Below the pieces are notes generated by a model, which had not been told where the DNA came from, did no database searches, and saw only the letters and a list, made by a program, of their open reading frames with translations. Made by a program: the position numbers and the translations under genes. A stretch of 64,000 nt of DNA from Neorhizobium populisoli (GTDB taxonomy: Bacteria; Pseudomonadota; Alphaproteobacteria; Rhizobiales; Rhizobiaceae): assembly GCF_019430945.1 (NCBI RefSeq), contig NZ_JAHYCB010000005.1:372001-436000 (forward strand), given 5' to 3'. This document shows, piece after piece, positions 25,760 to 35,061 of this stretch; the stretch's first letter is position 1, and each line of letters begins with the position of its first letter.

Positions 25760-26878
25760 ATGTCCACACCCCCATACAGAGCCGACCACGTCGGTTCGCT
25801 TCTGCGTCCTGCGGCCGTCAAGGACGCCCGCAAGAAGTTCTACGATGACAAGACCATCTCCGCCGAAGAGCTGAAGGCCGTCGAAGACGAGGGCATTCGC
25901 GAGCTCGTCAAGCTGCAGGAAAGCGTCGGCCTGAAGGTCGTCACCGACGGCGAAGCGCGCCGCCACTTCTGGCACTACGATTTCATGGGCATGCTCGACG
26001 GCCTGGAATTCGTCACCCGCGAAGCCCACAAGGGTGTCACCTTCCATGGTGTCAAGCTGCCGCCGACCTTCCCGACCATTAACGGCAAGCTCGATTTCCC
26101 GGATGATCACCCGCATCTGGAACACTTCAAGTTCCTCGCCGCCAACACCAAGGTCACCCCGAAGATCTCGATCCCCGGCCCGAGCGTCGCGCATTATCGC
26201 ACGGCCCGCGCCGACGTGACCTATCCGGAATACCAGGACCCGGAAGCGCTGTTCGCAGCGCTGGCCCGCACCTATGCCAAGGCTGTCCAGAAATTCTACG
26301 AAGCCGGCTGCCGCTACCTGCAGATGGACGACATCTATTTCGCCTATCTCGGCGACGAGAAGCAGCGCGCCATGAAGCGCGAAGAAGGCTACGATCCGGA
26401 CTGGCTGATCAACAAGTATGCCGAGACCATGCATGAGGCGATCAAGGATCGTCCGAAGGACATGCTGATCGGCATGCATATGTGCCGCGGCAATTTCCGC
26501 TCCACCTGGGCCGCCGAAGGCGGCTATGACGCTGCGGCCGACGCGATCTTCAACAAGACCGGCGTCGACATGTTCTTCATGGAATACGACACCGAGCGTT
26601 CGGGTGGCCTGCAGCCGCTCTCACTGCTCCAGAAGGGCTCCAAGCAGCGCGTCTATCCGGGCTTCATCACCACCAAGACCGGTGAATTGGAAAGCCTCGA
26701 CGACCTGCGCCGTCATTTCGACGAAGCCTCGAAGTTCGTCGATATCGACCAGCTCGGCATTGCGCCGCAATGCGGTTTCGCCTCGACCGAAGAAGGCAAC
26801 TCGATCACCGAGGACGACCAGAAGCGCAAGCTCGAACTCGTCGTCAAGACCGCCGAAGCCATCTGGGGCACGGCCTGA
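25760..26878 (+). CDS. cobalamin-independent methionine synthase C-terminal-like protein
   Basis: This 372-residue protein corresponds to the catalytic C-terminal half of MetE, like Bacillus YxjG/YxjH. It keeps the zinc ligands of MetE: H240-M-C242 (GMHMCRGN) and C338 (APQCGFAST), plus YRADHVGSLLRP at the N-terminus and RSTWAAEGGYD. Without the N-terminal MetE half it may methylate homocysteine using a methyl donor other than polyglutamyl methyltetrahydrofolate, or handle methylthio compounds. GGAGG is 7 nt before the ATG at 25760; the longer frame upstream has no support. No SAM riboswitch is visible in the 157 bp upstream. Confidence 0.88.
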   Translation: MSTPPYRADHVGSLLRPAAVKDARKKFYDDKTISAEELKAVEDEGIRELVKLQESVGLKVVTDGEARRHFWHYDFMGMLDGLEFVTREAHKGVTFHGVKLPPTFPTINGKLDFPDDHPHLEHFKFLAANTKVTPKISIPGPSVAHYRTARADVTYPEYQDPEALFAALARTYAKAVQKFYEAGCRYLQMDDIYFAYLGDEKQRAMKREEGYDPDWLINKYAETMHEAIKDRPKDMLIGMHMCRGNFRSTWAAEGGYDAAADAIFNKTGVDMFFMEYDTERSGGLQPLSLLQKGSKQRVYPGFITTKTGELESLDDLRRHFDEASKFVDIDQLGIAPQCGFASTEEGNSITEDDQKRKLELVVKTAEAIWGTA

Positions 26879-26985
26879 TTGATCATTCGGCCGCAGGCAA
26901 TTGATTTTACCTGCGGCCGACCTCTTGAGTTTTTACTAATGTGCCCGACGTTGTCCTGAGAGATAAACTCAAGGGAGACCGCAAG

Positions 26986-27414
26986 ATGGGTATTTTCGAC
27001 AAGATCAAGCACGCGATTTGGGGCGAGGCGAAAGCCGCCGAACCGGCCGCACAGCCCGCAGCATCCCCTGCTCCAACGGCATCTGCGCCGGCAGCTGCAA
27101 GCCCTGCACCCAGTTCGACAGCTTCATCAACACCCGCTGCGGCACCGGCCGCGAGCTCGGTGGACGTTGCGCCAATCCTCGACGCTGCAGTGAAGAAAAG
27201 CGGAGAGAAACTCGATTGGCGTAAATCGATCGTCGATTTGATGAAGGCTCTCGGCCTGGATTCCAGCCTTGCAGCCCGCAAGGAACTGGCCTCGGAACTC
27301 AACTATACCGGTGACACCAACGATTCCGCCACGATGAACGTCTGGCTCCATAAGGCTCTGATGAAAAAACTTTCCGAAAACGGCGGCAAGGTGCCGGCCG
27401 ATCTTCTCGATTGA
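26986..27414 (+). CDS. DUF3597-family protein with Ala/Pro-rich linker
   Basis: This codes for 142 residues: a short conserved N-terminus MGIFDKIKHAIWG, an alanine/proline/serine-rich linker (about residues 18-60), then the DUF3597 domain, ILDAAVKKSGEKLDWRKSIVDLMKALGLDSS and ELNYTGDTNDSATMNVWLHKALM. The domain resembles LysM/KtrAB-adjacent small proteins but has no assigned function. AAGGGAGACC precedes the ATG. It is followed by a strong terminator. Confidence 0.85.
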   Translation: MGIFDKIKHAIWGEAKAAEPAAQPAASPAPTASAPAAASPAPSSTASSTPAAAPAASSVDVAPILDAAVKKSGEKLDWRKSIVDLMKALGLDSSLAARKELASELNYTGDTNDSATMNVWLHKALMKKLSENGGKVPADLLD

Positions 27415-27437
27415 GCCTTTCCATTCTTGATATTGGA

Positions 27438-27462
27438 AGCCCGCCTGACCGGCGGGCTTTTT
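27438..27462 (+). terminator. rho-independent terminator after DUF3597 gene
   Basis: AGCCCGCC and GGCGGGCT form a perfect 8-bp stem with loop TGACC, followed by TTTTT. It lies 24 bp after the stop codon. Confidence 0.85.
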
Positions 27463-27612
27463 CATGAGCATTTGCCAATAAAATAATATTGAAGACCGCG
27501 TGTTCGGCAATAGCCGATGAACGCCCTAGATGAACTTCATCCGCCGACGCCCGTTCGCCGCGTGCAGCAGGACAGTCGCGCCAGGCTCAAGCCTTATCGA
27601 AGGGAGTTCACG

Positions 27613-28839
27613 ATGAAACACCTCACCCTCCTCCAGACCGGCTCGGTCATCGCCGCTATGTTGATCGCGTTACCGGCCTATGCTCAGACCGCCGGCAAAC
27701 CAGCGGAAACCAAGCGCGCCAACGCCCCCACCCAGAAACCGGCATTCACTGGCCAGACAAGGGCGCCTCAGCCCGCCGAACTGGTGGATATCAAGACGGA
27801 AGTGGTCGCCGACGACCTGCCGCATCTCTGGGCCATGGAATTCCTGCCCGACGGCCGCATGCTTGTAACCGCAAAGCAAGGCGCCATGCATATCGTTTCC
27901 AAGGAAGGCGAAGCGGGGCCTAGGATCGAAGGCGTGCCGAAAGTGCTGGCCAGCGGCCAGGGCGGCCTGCTGGACGTAGCGCTGGCACCGGATTTCGCCA
28001 CATCGGGCCTGATCTTCTTCTCATTCTCCGAAGAGCGTGAGGGTGGCAACGGCACGTCGGTCGCTTTGGCAAAGCTCGTTCCCGATCAGCAGGGCGGCGG
28101 CAAGCTGGAAAACGTCAAGGTCATTTTCCAGCAGATGCCGAGCTATGACGGCAACAAGCATTTCGGCTCCCGCCTTGTCTTCGGGCCGAACAAGGAACTC
28201 TACGTGACCGTCGGCGAACGCTCCGATGCTGAACCGCGGGTCCAGGCACAGGATCTGAATAGCGGCCTCGGCAAGGTCTTCCGCATAGACATGAACGGCA
28301 AGGCGCTTCCCGACAATCCATTCGTCAATCGCCAGGATGCAAGACCGGAAATCTGGTCGCTCGGTCACCGCAATCTCCAGTCCGCCACACTGGACGGACA
28401 GGGTCGCCTCTGGACCGTCGAACACGGCCCGCGCGGCGGCGACGAGCTAAACCGCCCACAGGCCGGCAAGAATTATGGCTGGCCGGAAGTCACCTACGGT
28501 ATCGAATATAGCGGCGCGAAGGTGGGCCAGGGCATTACCCAGCGGGCCGAAACCGAACAGCCCGTCTATTATTGGGACCCGGTCATCGCGCCCTCCGGCA
28601 TGGCCTATTACGACCACGACGCCATTCCGGAATGGAAGGGCGCTTTCCTGATCGGCGGCTTGGTCAGCCAGGGCATCGTGGTGGTCCACATGGATGGCGA
28701 CGAGGTGCGCCATGAGGAACGCGTCGATCTCGATGAACGTATCCGCGATGTGAAGGTCGGCCCGGACGGCGCGGTCTATGCAGTAACGGAACAGCGCGGC
28801 GGCGGGGACTCGACGATCGTGCGGCTGACGAAGAGCTGA
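27613..28839 (+). CDS. PQQ-dependent aldose sugar dehydrogenase-like protein, periplasmic
   Basis: This 408-residue protein starts with a Sec signal peptide (TGSVIAAMLIALPAYAQ, cleavage near residue 25). The mature part is a six-bladed beta propeller of the glucose/sorbosone dehydrogenase family: EFLPDGRMLVTAKQGAMHIV, GGLLDVALAPDF, SLGHRNLQSATLDGQG with a histidine expected near PQQ, TVEHGPRGGDELN and GKNYGWPEVTYG. Such enzymes oxidise aldose sugars in the periplasm, using PQQ and calcium. GGGAGTT precedes the ATG at 27613. No PQQ synthesis genes are in the window. Confidence 0.88.
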   Translation: MKHLTLLQTGSVIAAMLIALPAYAQTAGKPAETKRANAPTQKPAFTGQTRAPQPAELVDIKTEVVADDLPHLWAMEFLPDGRMLVTAKQGAMHIVSKEGEAGPRIEGVPKVLASGQGGLLDVALAPDFATSGLIFFSFSEEREGGNGTSVALAKLVPDQQGGGKLENVKVIFQQMPSYDGNKHFGSRLVFGPNKELYVTVGERSDAEPRVQAQDLNSGLGKVFRIDMNGKALPDNPFVNRQDARPEIWSLGHRNLQSATLDGQGRLWTVEHGPRGGDELNRPQAGKNYGWPEVTYGIEYSGAKVGQGITQRAETEQPVYYWDPVIAPSGMAYYDHDAIPEWKGAFLIGGLVSQGIVVVHMDGDEVRHEERVDLDERIRDVKVGPDGAVYAVTEQRGGGDSTIVRLTKS

Positions 28840-28842
28840 GGG

Positions 28843-28965
28843 CTATAGCCTGAACGCGAGCGGATGATTGATCAAAGCGCGGTCAATCGTCACCAGTTGC
28901 AACCCTTCGACTTGGCATTGCGCCAGCAGCAGCCGGTCGAAGGGATCGTGCGTTTTTGGCTGTGG
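28843..28965 (-). pseudogene. VapC-like PIN-domain toxin remnant
   Basis: Only the C-terminal ~38 residues of a PIN toxin remain: THDPFDRLLLAQCQVEGLQLVTIDRALINH, typical of the last third of VapC, ending in a stop at 28843. The N-terminal ~90 residues, including the first catalytic aspartate, are missing; the preserved part begins right where the antitoxin gene ends and in a different frame. This looks like an internal deletion that joined the antitoxin to the toxin's tail. Confidence 0.75.
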
Positions 28966-28966
28966 G

Positions 28967-29224
28967 TCAGGGAAGCGGCCGGAGCAAAAAATCTTCCGGC
29001 AACGGATCATCGAAATCGTCGGCGATAAAGCCTTTCGTGCGCACGATCCCCTTGGAGCGAAGATAAGCTTCCCCAGCTTCCCAATCGACACCGCCCTTCT
29101 TGTGCGGCACCAGATTGAACACCGGCTTGCCATCCCGCGTCACGACAACCGTCTCCCCCTGCTCCACGTCATGGGCAAGCTCATCGAAACGGTCCTGAAC
29201 TTCGCGGATGGATACGGTCTTCAT
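28967..29224 (-). CDS. Phd/YefM-type antitoxin, orphaned
   Basis: This 85-residue protein is a Phd/YefM-family antitoxin: MKTVSIREVQDRFDELAHDVEQGETVVVTRDGKPVFNLV is the N-terminal DNA-binding and dimerisation domain, and the acidic C-terminus (ADDFDDPLPEDFLL) is the toxin-binding tail. Its toxin is reduced to a fragment downstream. It may survive as a transcriptional repressor or as an anti-addiction protein against a related toxin. A palindrome TGTAGCTACA lies 8 nt upstream of the start. Confidence 0.85.
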   Translation of the reverse strand: MKTVSIREVQDRFDELAHDVEQGETVVVTRDGKPVFNLVPHKKGGVDWEAGEAYLRSKGIVRTKGFIADDFDDPLPEDFLLRPLP

Positions 29225-29232
29225 GCAGAAAA

Positions 29233-29242
29233 TGTAGCTACA
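29233..29242. promoter_or_regulatory. palindromic operator of the orphan antitoxin
   Basis: TGTAGCTACA is a perfect 10-bp palindrome just upstream of the antitoxin start. YefM/Phd proteins usually bind such short palindromes near their own promoter. Confidence 0.5.
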
Positions 29243-29276
29243 CGGCTGTTATTCGTCAACGCGCGGCCCAAAACGA

Positions 29277-29304
29277 AAAAGCCCGCCGTCACCGGCGGGC
29301 TTTT
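29277..29304. terminator. bidirectional terminator between aatA and antitoxin gene
   Basis: AAAAGCCCGCCG-TCAC-CGGCGGGCTTTT is a perfect 12-bp stem flanked by A and T runs on both sides. It lies 23 bp after the aatA stop (minus strand) and would terminate transcription in either direction. Confidence 0.85.
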
Positions 29305-29326
29305 CCGAAATCACAAAGCCGCAAGC

Positions 29327-30601
<1,275 letters not shown>

Positions 30602-30749
30602 CTATGTCGAAACAATGACAACGTTTCAAGCGCAAAGCTTGAATATGAGCCATCAATGACACTGATTAAAAGCTTCGAAAGCTTCTTTACAGCAGCGTAA
30701 CCCTTGCCTGCTACAACCATGAGGAAACTAACAACGGACGAGCACGGGC

Positions 30750-31676
30750 ATGACGCCGAGAAGCATCTTCGCCAATCTGGTTCGCAACGACAACGGGGCC
30801 TTCTCCGCGGTTTACGGTCCGTTTTCCCTGCAATCGGCCCTGCAGCCGATCTTTCGAAACAAGCTCGAAACCGGATTGCAGATCGAAGCGCTCGAGGGCC
30901 TTGTGCGCGTTTCGCGCGACGGAGAGGCCATTGCGCCCGGCGATTTCTTCCGCCTGGTGGCACCGGCCGATATCGCAGACATCGATAGCCTGCTGCGCAC
31001 GCTGCATATCCTGAACACCGGCAGGCTCAACCGCACGCATGCCCGCATCTTCGTCAAGTTCCATCCCGGCCTATTCCGCACGCCGCAGGAAATGCGCCAG
31101 GAAGTCGAGCGCATCAAGCTGACCGGCCATGAAGCGGGCATGGGTCCGGACCGGATCGTTTGCGAAATCTCCGAAAAATCCGGCGCTTCGGACGATATCG
31201 TCGTGGCCTTCACCGAACATATGCGGGCAATCGGTTTCCGCATTGCTATCGACGATTACGGCGCAGGCGACGCAGATCTTGCGCGCCTGAAGCGTATCAA
31301 GCCGGATTATGTGAAATTCGACGCCTCCTGGATCCGCGACTTCCTCGATAATTCCGCCGGCCACGCCCTGTTGCGGGTGCTCATCGGACAGATGGTGGAT
31401 GACGGTATCGAGCCGATCTTCGAGGGCCTTGAAGAAGTCTGGCAGCTGGACCTGTGCGAGGAAGTCGGCGTTCCCCTGATGCAGGGTTATGCCCTCGCCC
31501 ACCCCGAGCTTGCACCCACCACCTTCAACGAGGTTTTCCCGGAAAGCTTCTCGACTGCTCGCGCCCATCAGTTCGCTGCCAATTTCACCACCGATACAAG
31601 CCGGGCCAGCGCTGCCGCACCCGTTAAATCGAACTTCGGCAAAGCGACCCGCACCTTTGGTCGCCGGCAAGCCTGA
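30750..31676 (+). CDS. EAL-domain protein with altered metal site
   Basis: This 308-residue soluble protein is a stand-alone EAL domain (residues ~25-260) with a C-terminal tail. Several c-di-GMP phosphodiesterase motifs are kept: EALEG at 46-50, CEISE (E139, E142), IDDYGAG with D168-D169, DYVKFD (K189) and EGLEE (E225), then QGYALAHP. However, the conserved asparagine of the NxS/NxSP motif is replaced (IFVKFHP), and GTGYSSL is GAGDADL. The enzyme may be weakened or act as a c-di-GMP receptor. Start ATG at 30750; no membrane segment. Confidence 0.82.
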   Translation: MTPRSIFANLVRNDNGAFSAVYGPFSLQSALQPIFRNKLETGLQIEALEGLVRVSRDGEAIAPGDFFRLVAPADIADIDSLLRTLHILNTGRLNRTHARIFVKFHPGLFRTPQEMRQEVERIKLTGHEAGMGPDRIVCEISEKSGASDDIVVAFTEHMRAIGFRIAIDDYGAGDADLARLKRIKPDYVKFDASWIRDFLDNSAGHALLRVLIGQMVDDGIEPIFEGLEEVWQLDLCEEVGVPLMQGYALAHPELAPTTFNEVFPESFSTARAHQFAANFTTDTSRASAAAPVKSNFGKATRTFGRRQA

Positions 31677-31682
31677 CGACAG

Positions 31683-31711
31683 GCTTCAGCGACAGAATAG
31701 GTCGTTGAAGC
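31683..31711 (+). terminator. hairpin after the EAL gene
   Basis: GCTTCAGCGAC and GTCGTTGAAGC form an 11-bp stem with one G-U pair around AGAATAG, just after the stop codon. T-rich sequence does not follow directly, so it may be a rho-independent element of moderate strength. Confidence 0.5.
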
Positions 31712-32161
31712 TTAAGCCCGTATACAAGGTAAATAATTTATTTAATCGTCGCCTGCATCAAAACGGCACAGAAAAACCCTAAAAAAGCATTAGCGGCATC
31801 GAAAATCTGCATCTTGGCGATATCTAACCGCCCACAAAGCCTGCATTTTCAGGCATTTTAGCCACTCGCCATATGCGGGAACCGGCCGGATTCAAAAAAC
31901 TTTTTCTTGCCAATTTCCGATAAACACAGCACTCTGTGCAAGTTCGGGCAATTTACGAGCACGGGAAGACCTATAATGATGCGCTCCGAAGGCGCTAACA
32001 CTTCGGGCGATAGGTTGGGGGCGGAGATTTCAAAGCTATTCCTTCCAGTTATCGCGGTAAAGACAGGGACCCTTTCTTAAAGATGCCTGCCGCCGCCCTT
32101 CGGGGCTATACTATGATGCTGTCCGCCGCTGAACACGGACAGAGAGAAAAGGACCTGCTGC
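31712..32161 (+). promoter_or_regulatory. gene-free cspA upstream region with long leader structures
   Basis: About 450 bp without a gene. It holds a CTATAATG element near 31971 that could be a -10; if used, the cspA leader would be about 180 nt, like the long cold-shock leaders known from enterobacteria. Within it CCGAAG-N9-CTTCGG (31986-32006) and CTGTCCG-N10-CGGACAG (32119-32142) form hairpins, the latter just before the AAAAGGA ribosome binding site. A weak stem GCCTG/CAGGC is near 31840. Confidence 0.4.
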
Positions 32162-32377
32162 ATGGCCGAGACTGGCACTGTAAAATTCTTCAATACCGAC
32201 AAAGGCTTCGGCTTTATCAAGCCTGATAATGGTGGCGCCGATATCTTTGTTCATATCTCTGCCGTTCAGGCTTCTGGCCTGTCCGGACTTTCAGAAAATC
32301 AGAAGGTAAGCTTCGACACGGAGCCGGATCGTCGCGGCAAGGGCCCCAAGGCCGTTAATCTGCAGATCGCCGGTTAA
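32162..32377 (+). CDS. cspA: cold-shock domain protein CspA
   Basis: This 71-residue protein is a single cold-shock domain with the RNP1 motif KGFGFIKPD and RNP2 IFVHISA. Such OB-fold proteins bind single-stranded RNA and DNA and act as RNA chaperones. The C-terminal KGPKAVNLQIAG is the usual rhizobial ending. AAAAGGA is located 10 nt upstream. It has a structured leader and a strong terminator, so it is probably monocistronic. Confidence 0.95.
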   Translation: MAETGTVKFFNTDKGFGFIKPDNGGADIFVHISAVQASGLSGLSENQKVSFDTEPDRRGKGPKAVNLQIAG

Positions 32378-32406
32378 GCCGTAAAAGGCTTTCCATCGAG
32401 TTGAGG

Positions 32407-32432
32407 CCCGGCAGACATGCCGGGTTTTTTTT
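32407..32432 (+). terminator. rho-independent terminator after cspA
   Basis: CCCGGCA-GACA-TGCCGGG is a perfect 7-bp stem followed by eight T, 30 bp after the cspA stop. This is a textbook intrinsic terminator. Confidence 0.9.
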
Positions 32433-32470
32433 GCGCGTAATTTCGGCCGGCAAACGCGGGCGAAAAACCT

Positions 32471-33118
32471 TCAAAGCCCGAGAAGATACGGATTGCTGCG
32501 GCGCTCGTCGCCGATGCGGCTACCCGGCCCATGGCCGCAGATGAAACCCACTTCGTCGCCGAGCGGCAGGACCTTGTCGCGGATCGATGCCAGCAGGGTT
32601 TCGTGATCGCCGCCAGGCAGATCGGTACGGCCGATCGAGCCGTTGAACAACACGTCGCCGAGATGGGCGAAGTTCTGGGCGCGATTATAGTAGATGACGT
32701 GGCCCGGCGCATGGCCAGGGCAATGGAAGATTTCGAAGACATGGTCGCCGAACGAAACCGTGTCGCCTTCGTTCAGCCAGCGATCCGGCACGACGTTGCG
32801 CACCGCCATCGTCACACCGAACTTTTCAGCTTGAGTTTCCAGCTGCTCAAGGAGTAGCAGGTCTGCCTCATGCGGGCCGATGACCTTGATGCCGAGCGCC
32901 TCGCGTAACTCGTCTGCGCCCCCGGCATGATCGATATGGCCGTGCGTCAGCCATATCTCCGTGAGCGTGATGCCGTTTTCCCGGATGACATCCAGGATCG
33001 CCGGCACATCGCCACCGGGATCGATGACGATACCGGTCTTGGTCTCATCGTCGAACAGGATCGTGCAGTTTTGCTGGAATGGCGTGACCGGGATGATTCC
33101 GGCCTGTAACTTACCCAT
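32471..33118 (-). CDS. MBL-fold metallo-hydrolase (glyoxalase II-like)
   Basis: This 215-residue protein has a metallo-beta-lactamase fold. The metal site motif THGHIDHAGG (H59, H61, D63, H64) is intact, and CPGHAPGHV and the aspartate of LGDVLFNGSIGRTD supply further ligands; a final histidine lies in FICGHGPGS. It resembles the YcbL-type single-domain glyoxalase II, which lacks the C-terminal helical domain, so S-lactoylglutathione or a related thioester may be the substrate. GAGG lies 5 nt before the ATG. Confidence 0.87.
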   Translation of the reverse strand: MGKLQAGIIPVTPFQQNCTILFDDETKTGIVIDPGGDVPAILDVIRENGITLTEIWLTHGHIDHAGGADELREALGIKVIGPHEADLLLLEQLETQAEKFGVTMAVRNVVPDRWLNEGDTVSFGDHVFEIFHCPGHAPGHVIYYNRAQNFAHLGDVLFNGSIGRTDLPGGDHETLLASIRDKVLPLGDEVGFICGHGPGSRIGDERRSNPYLLGL

Positions 33119-33199
33119 GATGCCTCGGCTTGGACGGTGGACGCATTAAAAAGACAAGCCGGGTATAACGAGAAACGAAGGGTATTTCAGCCTGTAAAT

Positions 33200-33394
33200 T
33201 CAGTTTGCCGCAGCGACGGTCATGTAACTTGCTTCTGCGGAAACCGGCGGAGCGAGCGAAACGGTTGCAATCAGGAAAGCGGCAACGACGATCTTCAGCG
33301 TGAAGACGGTGAGCAGTACGCCCTTCAACGGATTGGCCGGTTGCGCGGCTTCCAAGGTGATCGGCGGGATGGCATCAAAGGTCTGGGCAGTCAT
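33200..33394 (-). CDS. small single-pass membrane protein
   Basis: This codes for 64 residues with one hydrophobic segment (VLLTVFTLKIVVAAFLIATVSLA, about residues 26-48) and short polar ends. The ribosome binding site GGAGAAATCC precedes the ATG. The ATG overlaps the stop of a short upstream reading frame by 4 bp, hinting at translational coupling. Function unknown; the location beside regulatory genes does not indicate a role. Confidence 0.6.
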   Translation of the reverse strand: MTAQTFDAIPPITLEAAQPANPLKGVLLTVFTLKIVVAAFLIATVSLAPPVSAEASYMTVAAAN

Positions 33395-33612
33395 TGGATT
33401 TCTCCGGTCTGTTTGGTCTCAACAATGGCCGCGGACGGCAAAAGTTCCGCTGTAATCAAGCAATCGTCGCTTTCGGCAGCCTGGAGAATCCATACCTTCA
33501 TCTGGCACCACCAAAGCGTGCATCTCAAGCAATCTTCCTGGTTCCTTAGCGCTTCCGACATGGCGACGACTGCATGTTTGACGAAGGACGCCAGCAGAAC
33601 CTTGGGTTTCAC
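33391..33612 (-). CDS. possible short cysteine-containing protein
   Basis: This frame of 73 residues (GTG start at 33612) ends in an ATGA overlap with the small membrane protein gene. It has a cysteine cluster EDCLRCTLWWC and a hydrophobic stretch at the N-terminus. The ribosome binding site is weak and overlapping frames exist, so it may be a leader peptide or non-coding. An alternative start is the ATG at residue 18 (MSEALRNQ). Confidence 0.35.
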   Translation of the reverse strand: MKPKVLLASFVKHAVVAMSEALRNQEDCLRCTLWWCQMKVWILQAAESDDCLITAELLPSAAIVETKQTGEIQ

Positions 33613-33747
33613 CTGCGTGTTTTTCCGCAGGATAACAGCGGCGAAGAAATGCTGTTGATTGTCCGATCCTTTCGCGCTTTATGGCGGGCGGTAGTTTAGA
33701 CTTCACAGATCAGCGAAAAGAGCTCCGCCCGTCACCGGCCAGGAGCC

Positions 33748-34278
33748 ATGACGGGAAAGGAAACGCGAGTGGCGCGTGCATCGACGGAGAAAGCCGTCAA
33801 GAAGACCCTGCCGCCGATGCCGGCGGTCGATGAAGCCCGGATCGATTTCGAGACCATCGAACTCTTCTTCTTCGCCTATCGCGATTTCATATCGGACCCG
33901 GATGCGATCCTTGCCAAGATCGGCATGGGCCGCGCCCACCACCGCGTCGTCTATTTTGTCAGCCGCCAGCCGGGCATGATGGTTGCCGATCTGCTCGATA
34001 CGCTGCAGATCACCAAGCAGAGCCTGGCGCGGGTTCTCAAGCAACTGATCGAATCCGGTTATATCCGCCAGATGGCCGGTGCCAAGGATCGCCGCGAGCG
34101 CCGTCTCTATCCAACGCTTGCCGGCCGCGAACTGGCGCTTGCCCTTTCGGAGCCGCAATCGCGCCGTATCGCTCAGGCGATGGAGGGCATGACGCCGGAG
34201 ACAAGTGCCGCGGTAAAGGATTTCCTGCGCCGCATGCGTGGCCGCGACGAAAATCTCGAGCCGGTTGATCTCGACTGA
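33748..34278 (+). CDS. MarR-family transcriptional regulator
   Basis: This codes for 176 residues with a winged HTH: VVYFVSRQPGMMVADLLDTLQITKQSLARVLKQLIESGYIRQMAGAKDRRERRLYPTLAG, typical MarR layout with the DRRER wing motif. A 35-residue N-terminal extension precedes it. The next gene, 55 bp downstream on the same strand, is an OmpR-type response regulator, so the MarR protein probably belongs to the same regulatory unit. The gap between it and the small genes upstream holds nothing obvious. Confidence 0.85.
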   Translation: MTGKETRVARASTEKAVKKTLPPMPAVDEARIDFETIELFFFAYRDFISDPDAILAKIGMGRAHHRVVYFVSRQPGMMVADLLDTLQITKQSLARVLKQLIESGYIRQMAGAKDRRERRLYPTLAGRELALALSEPQSRRIAQAMEGMTPETSAAVKDFLRRMRGRDENLEPVDLD

Positions 34279-34333
34279 AATCGATATCGACCTGGACTGA
34301 TCAAGGTTCGGCCCCGAACCGGTTTGGAGTGGA

Positions 34334-35035
34334 ATGATGACGAAGACGCCCCCGTCCGACGATGCGCCGCATCTCCTCGTGGTCGATGACGATACCCGCA
34401 TTCGCGACCTTCTGAACCGCTTCCTGATGGAACAGGGGTTTCGCGTCACAGTGGCCGGCGATGCGGCAGAAGCACGCCGCAAGCTCGAAGGCCTGCATTT
34501 CGACCTTCTCATTCTCGACGTGATGATGCCGGGCGAATCCGGCCTGTCGCTCACCCAGTCTCTCTATCAGAAGAAGACGGTGCCAATCATTCTGCTGACC
34601 GCCCGCGCCGAGGCGGATTCGCGGATTGCCGGGCTGGAAGCAGGCGCCGACGACTATCTTTCCAAACCATTCGATCCGCGCGAACTGGTGCTGCGCATCA
34701 ACAACATCCTGCGCCGCAACTCGTCGCCGGATACGCCGAAGATCGAGCAGATCATGTTCGGTCCCTTCACCTTCTCGATCCCCCGCAAGGAGTTGCGCAA
34801 GGCGGCCGAGACGATCCGCCTGACAGACCGCGAGCAGGAAATCATGCTGCTTTTCGCGTTGCGCGCCGGCGACACCATCCCCCGCCACGAACTGATCGGC
34901 GACGATGCGGAAGTCGGCGAACGTACGATCGACGTGCAGATCAACCGTTTGCGGCGTAAGATCGAGGAAGACCCAGCCAACCCCGTCTATCTGCAGACGG
35001 TGCGCGGCATTGGTTACCGGCTTAGTATCGACTAG
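34334..35035 (+). CDS. OmpR-type response regulator
   Basis: This codes for 233 residues: a receiver domain with the acidic triad VVDDD (18-20), the phosphorylated D62 in LLILDVMMPGESG, and the switch lysine in DDYLSKPFDP, then an OmpR-type winged HTH (ELRKAAETIRLTDREQEIMLLFAL, EVGERTIDVQINRLRRKIEEDP, VRGIGYRL). GGAGTGGA lies before the ATG pair at 34334/34337. Its kinase partner follows after 26 bp. Targets are not evident. Confidence 0.93.
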   Translation: MMTKTPPSDDAPHLLVVDDDTRIRDLLNRFLMEQGFRVTVAGDAAEARRKLEGLHFDLLILDVMMPGESGLSLTQSLYQKKTVPIILLTARAEADSRIAGLEAGADDYLSKPFDPRELVLRINNILRRNSSPDTPKIEQIMFGPFTFSIPRKELRKAAETIRLTDREQEIMLLFALRAGDTIPRHELIGDDAEVGERTIDVQINRLRRKIEEDPANPVYLQTVRGIGYRLSID

Positions 35036-35061
35036 CGCGGCCGGGCGCACGGGAAGGCAGC

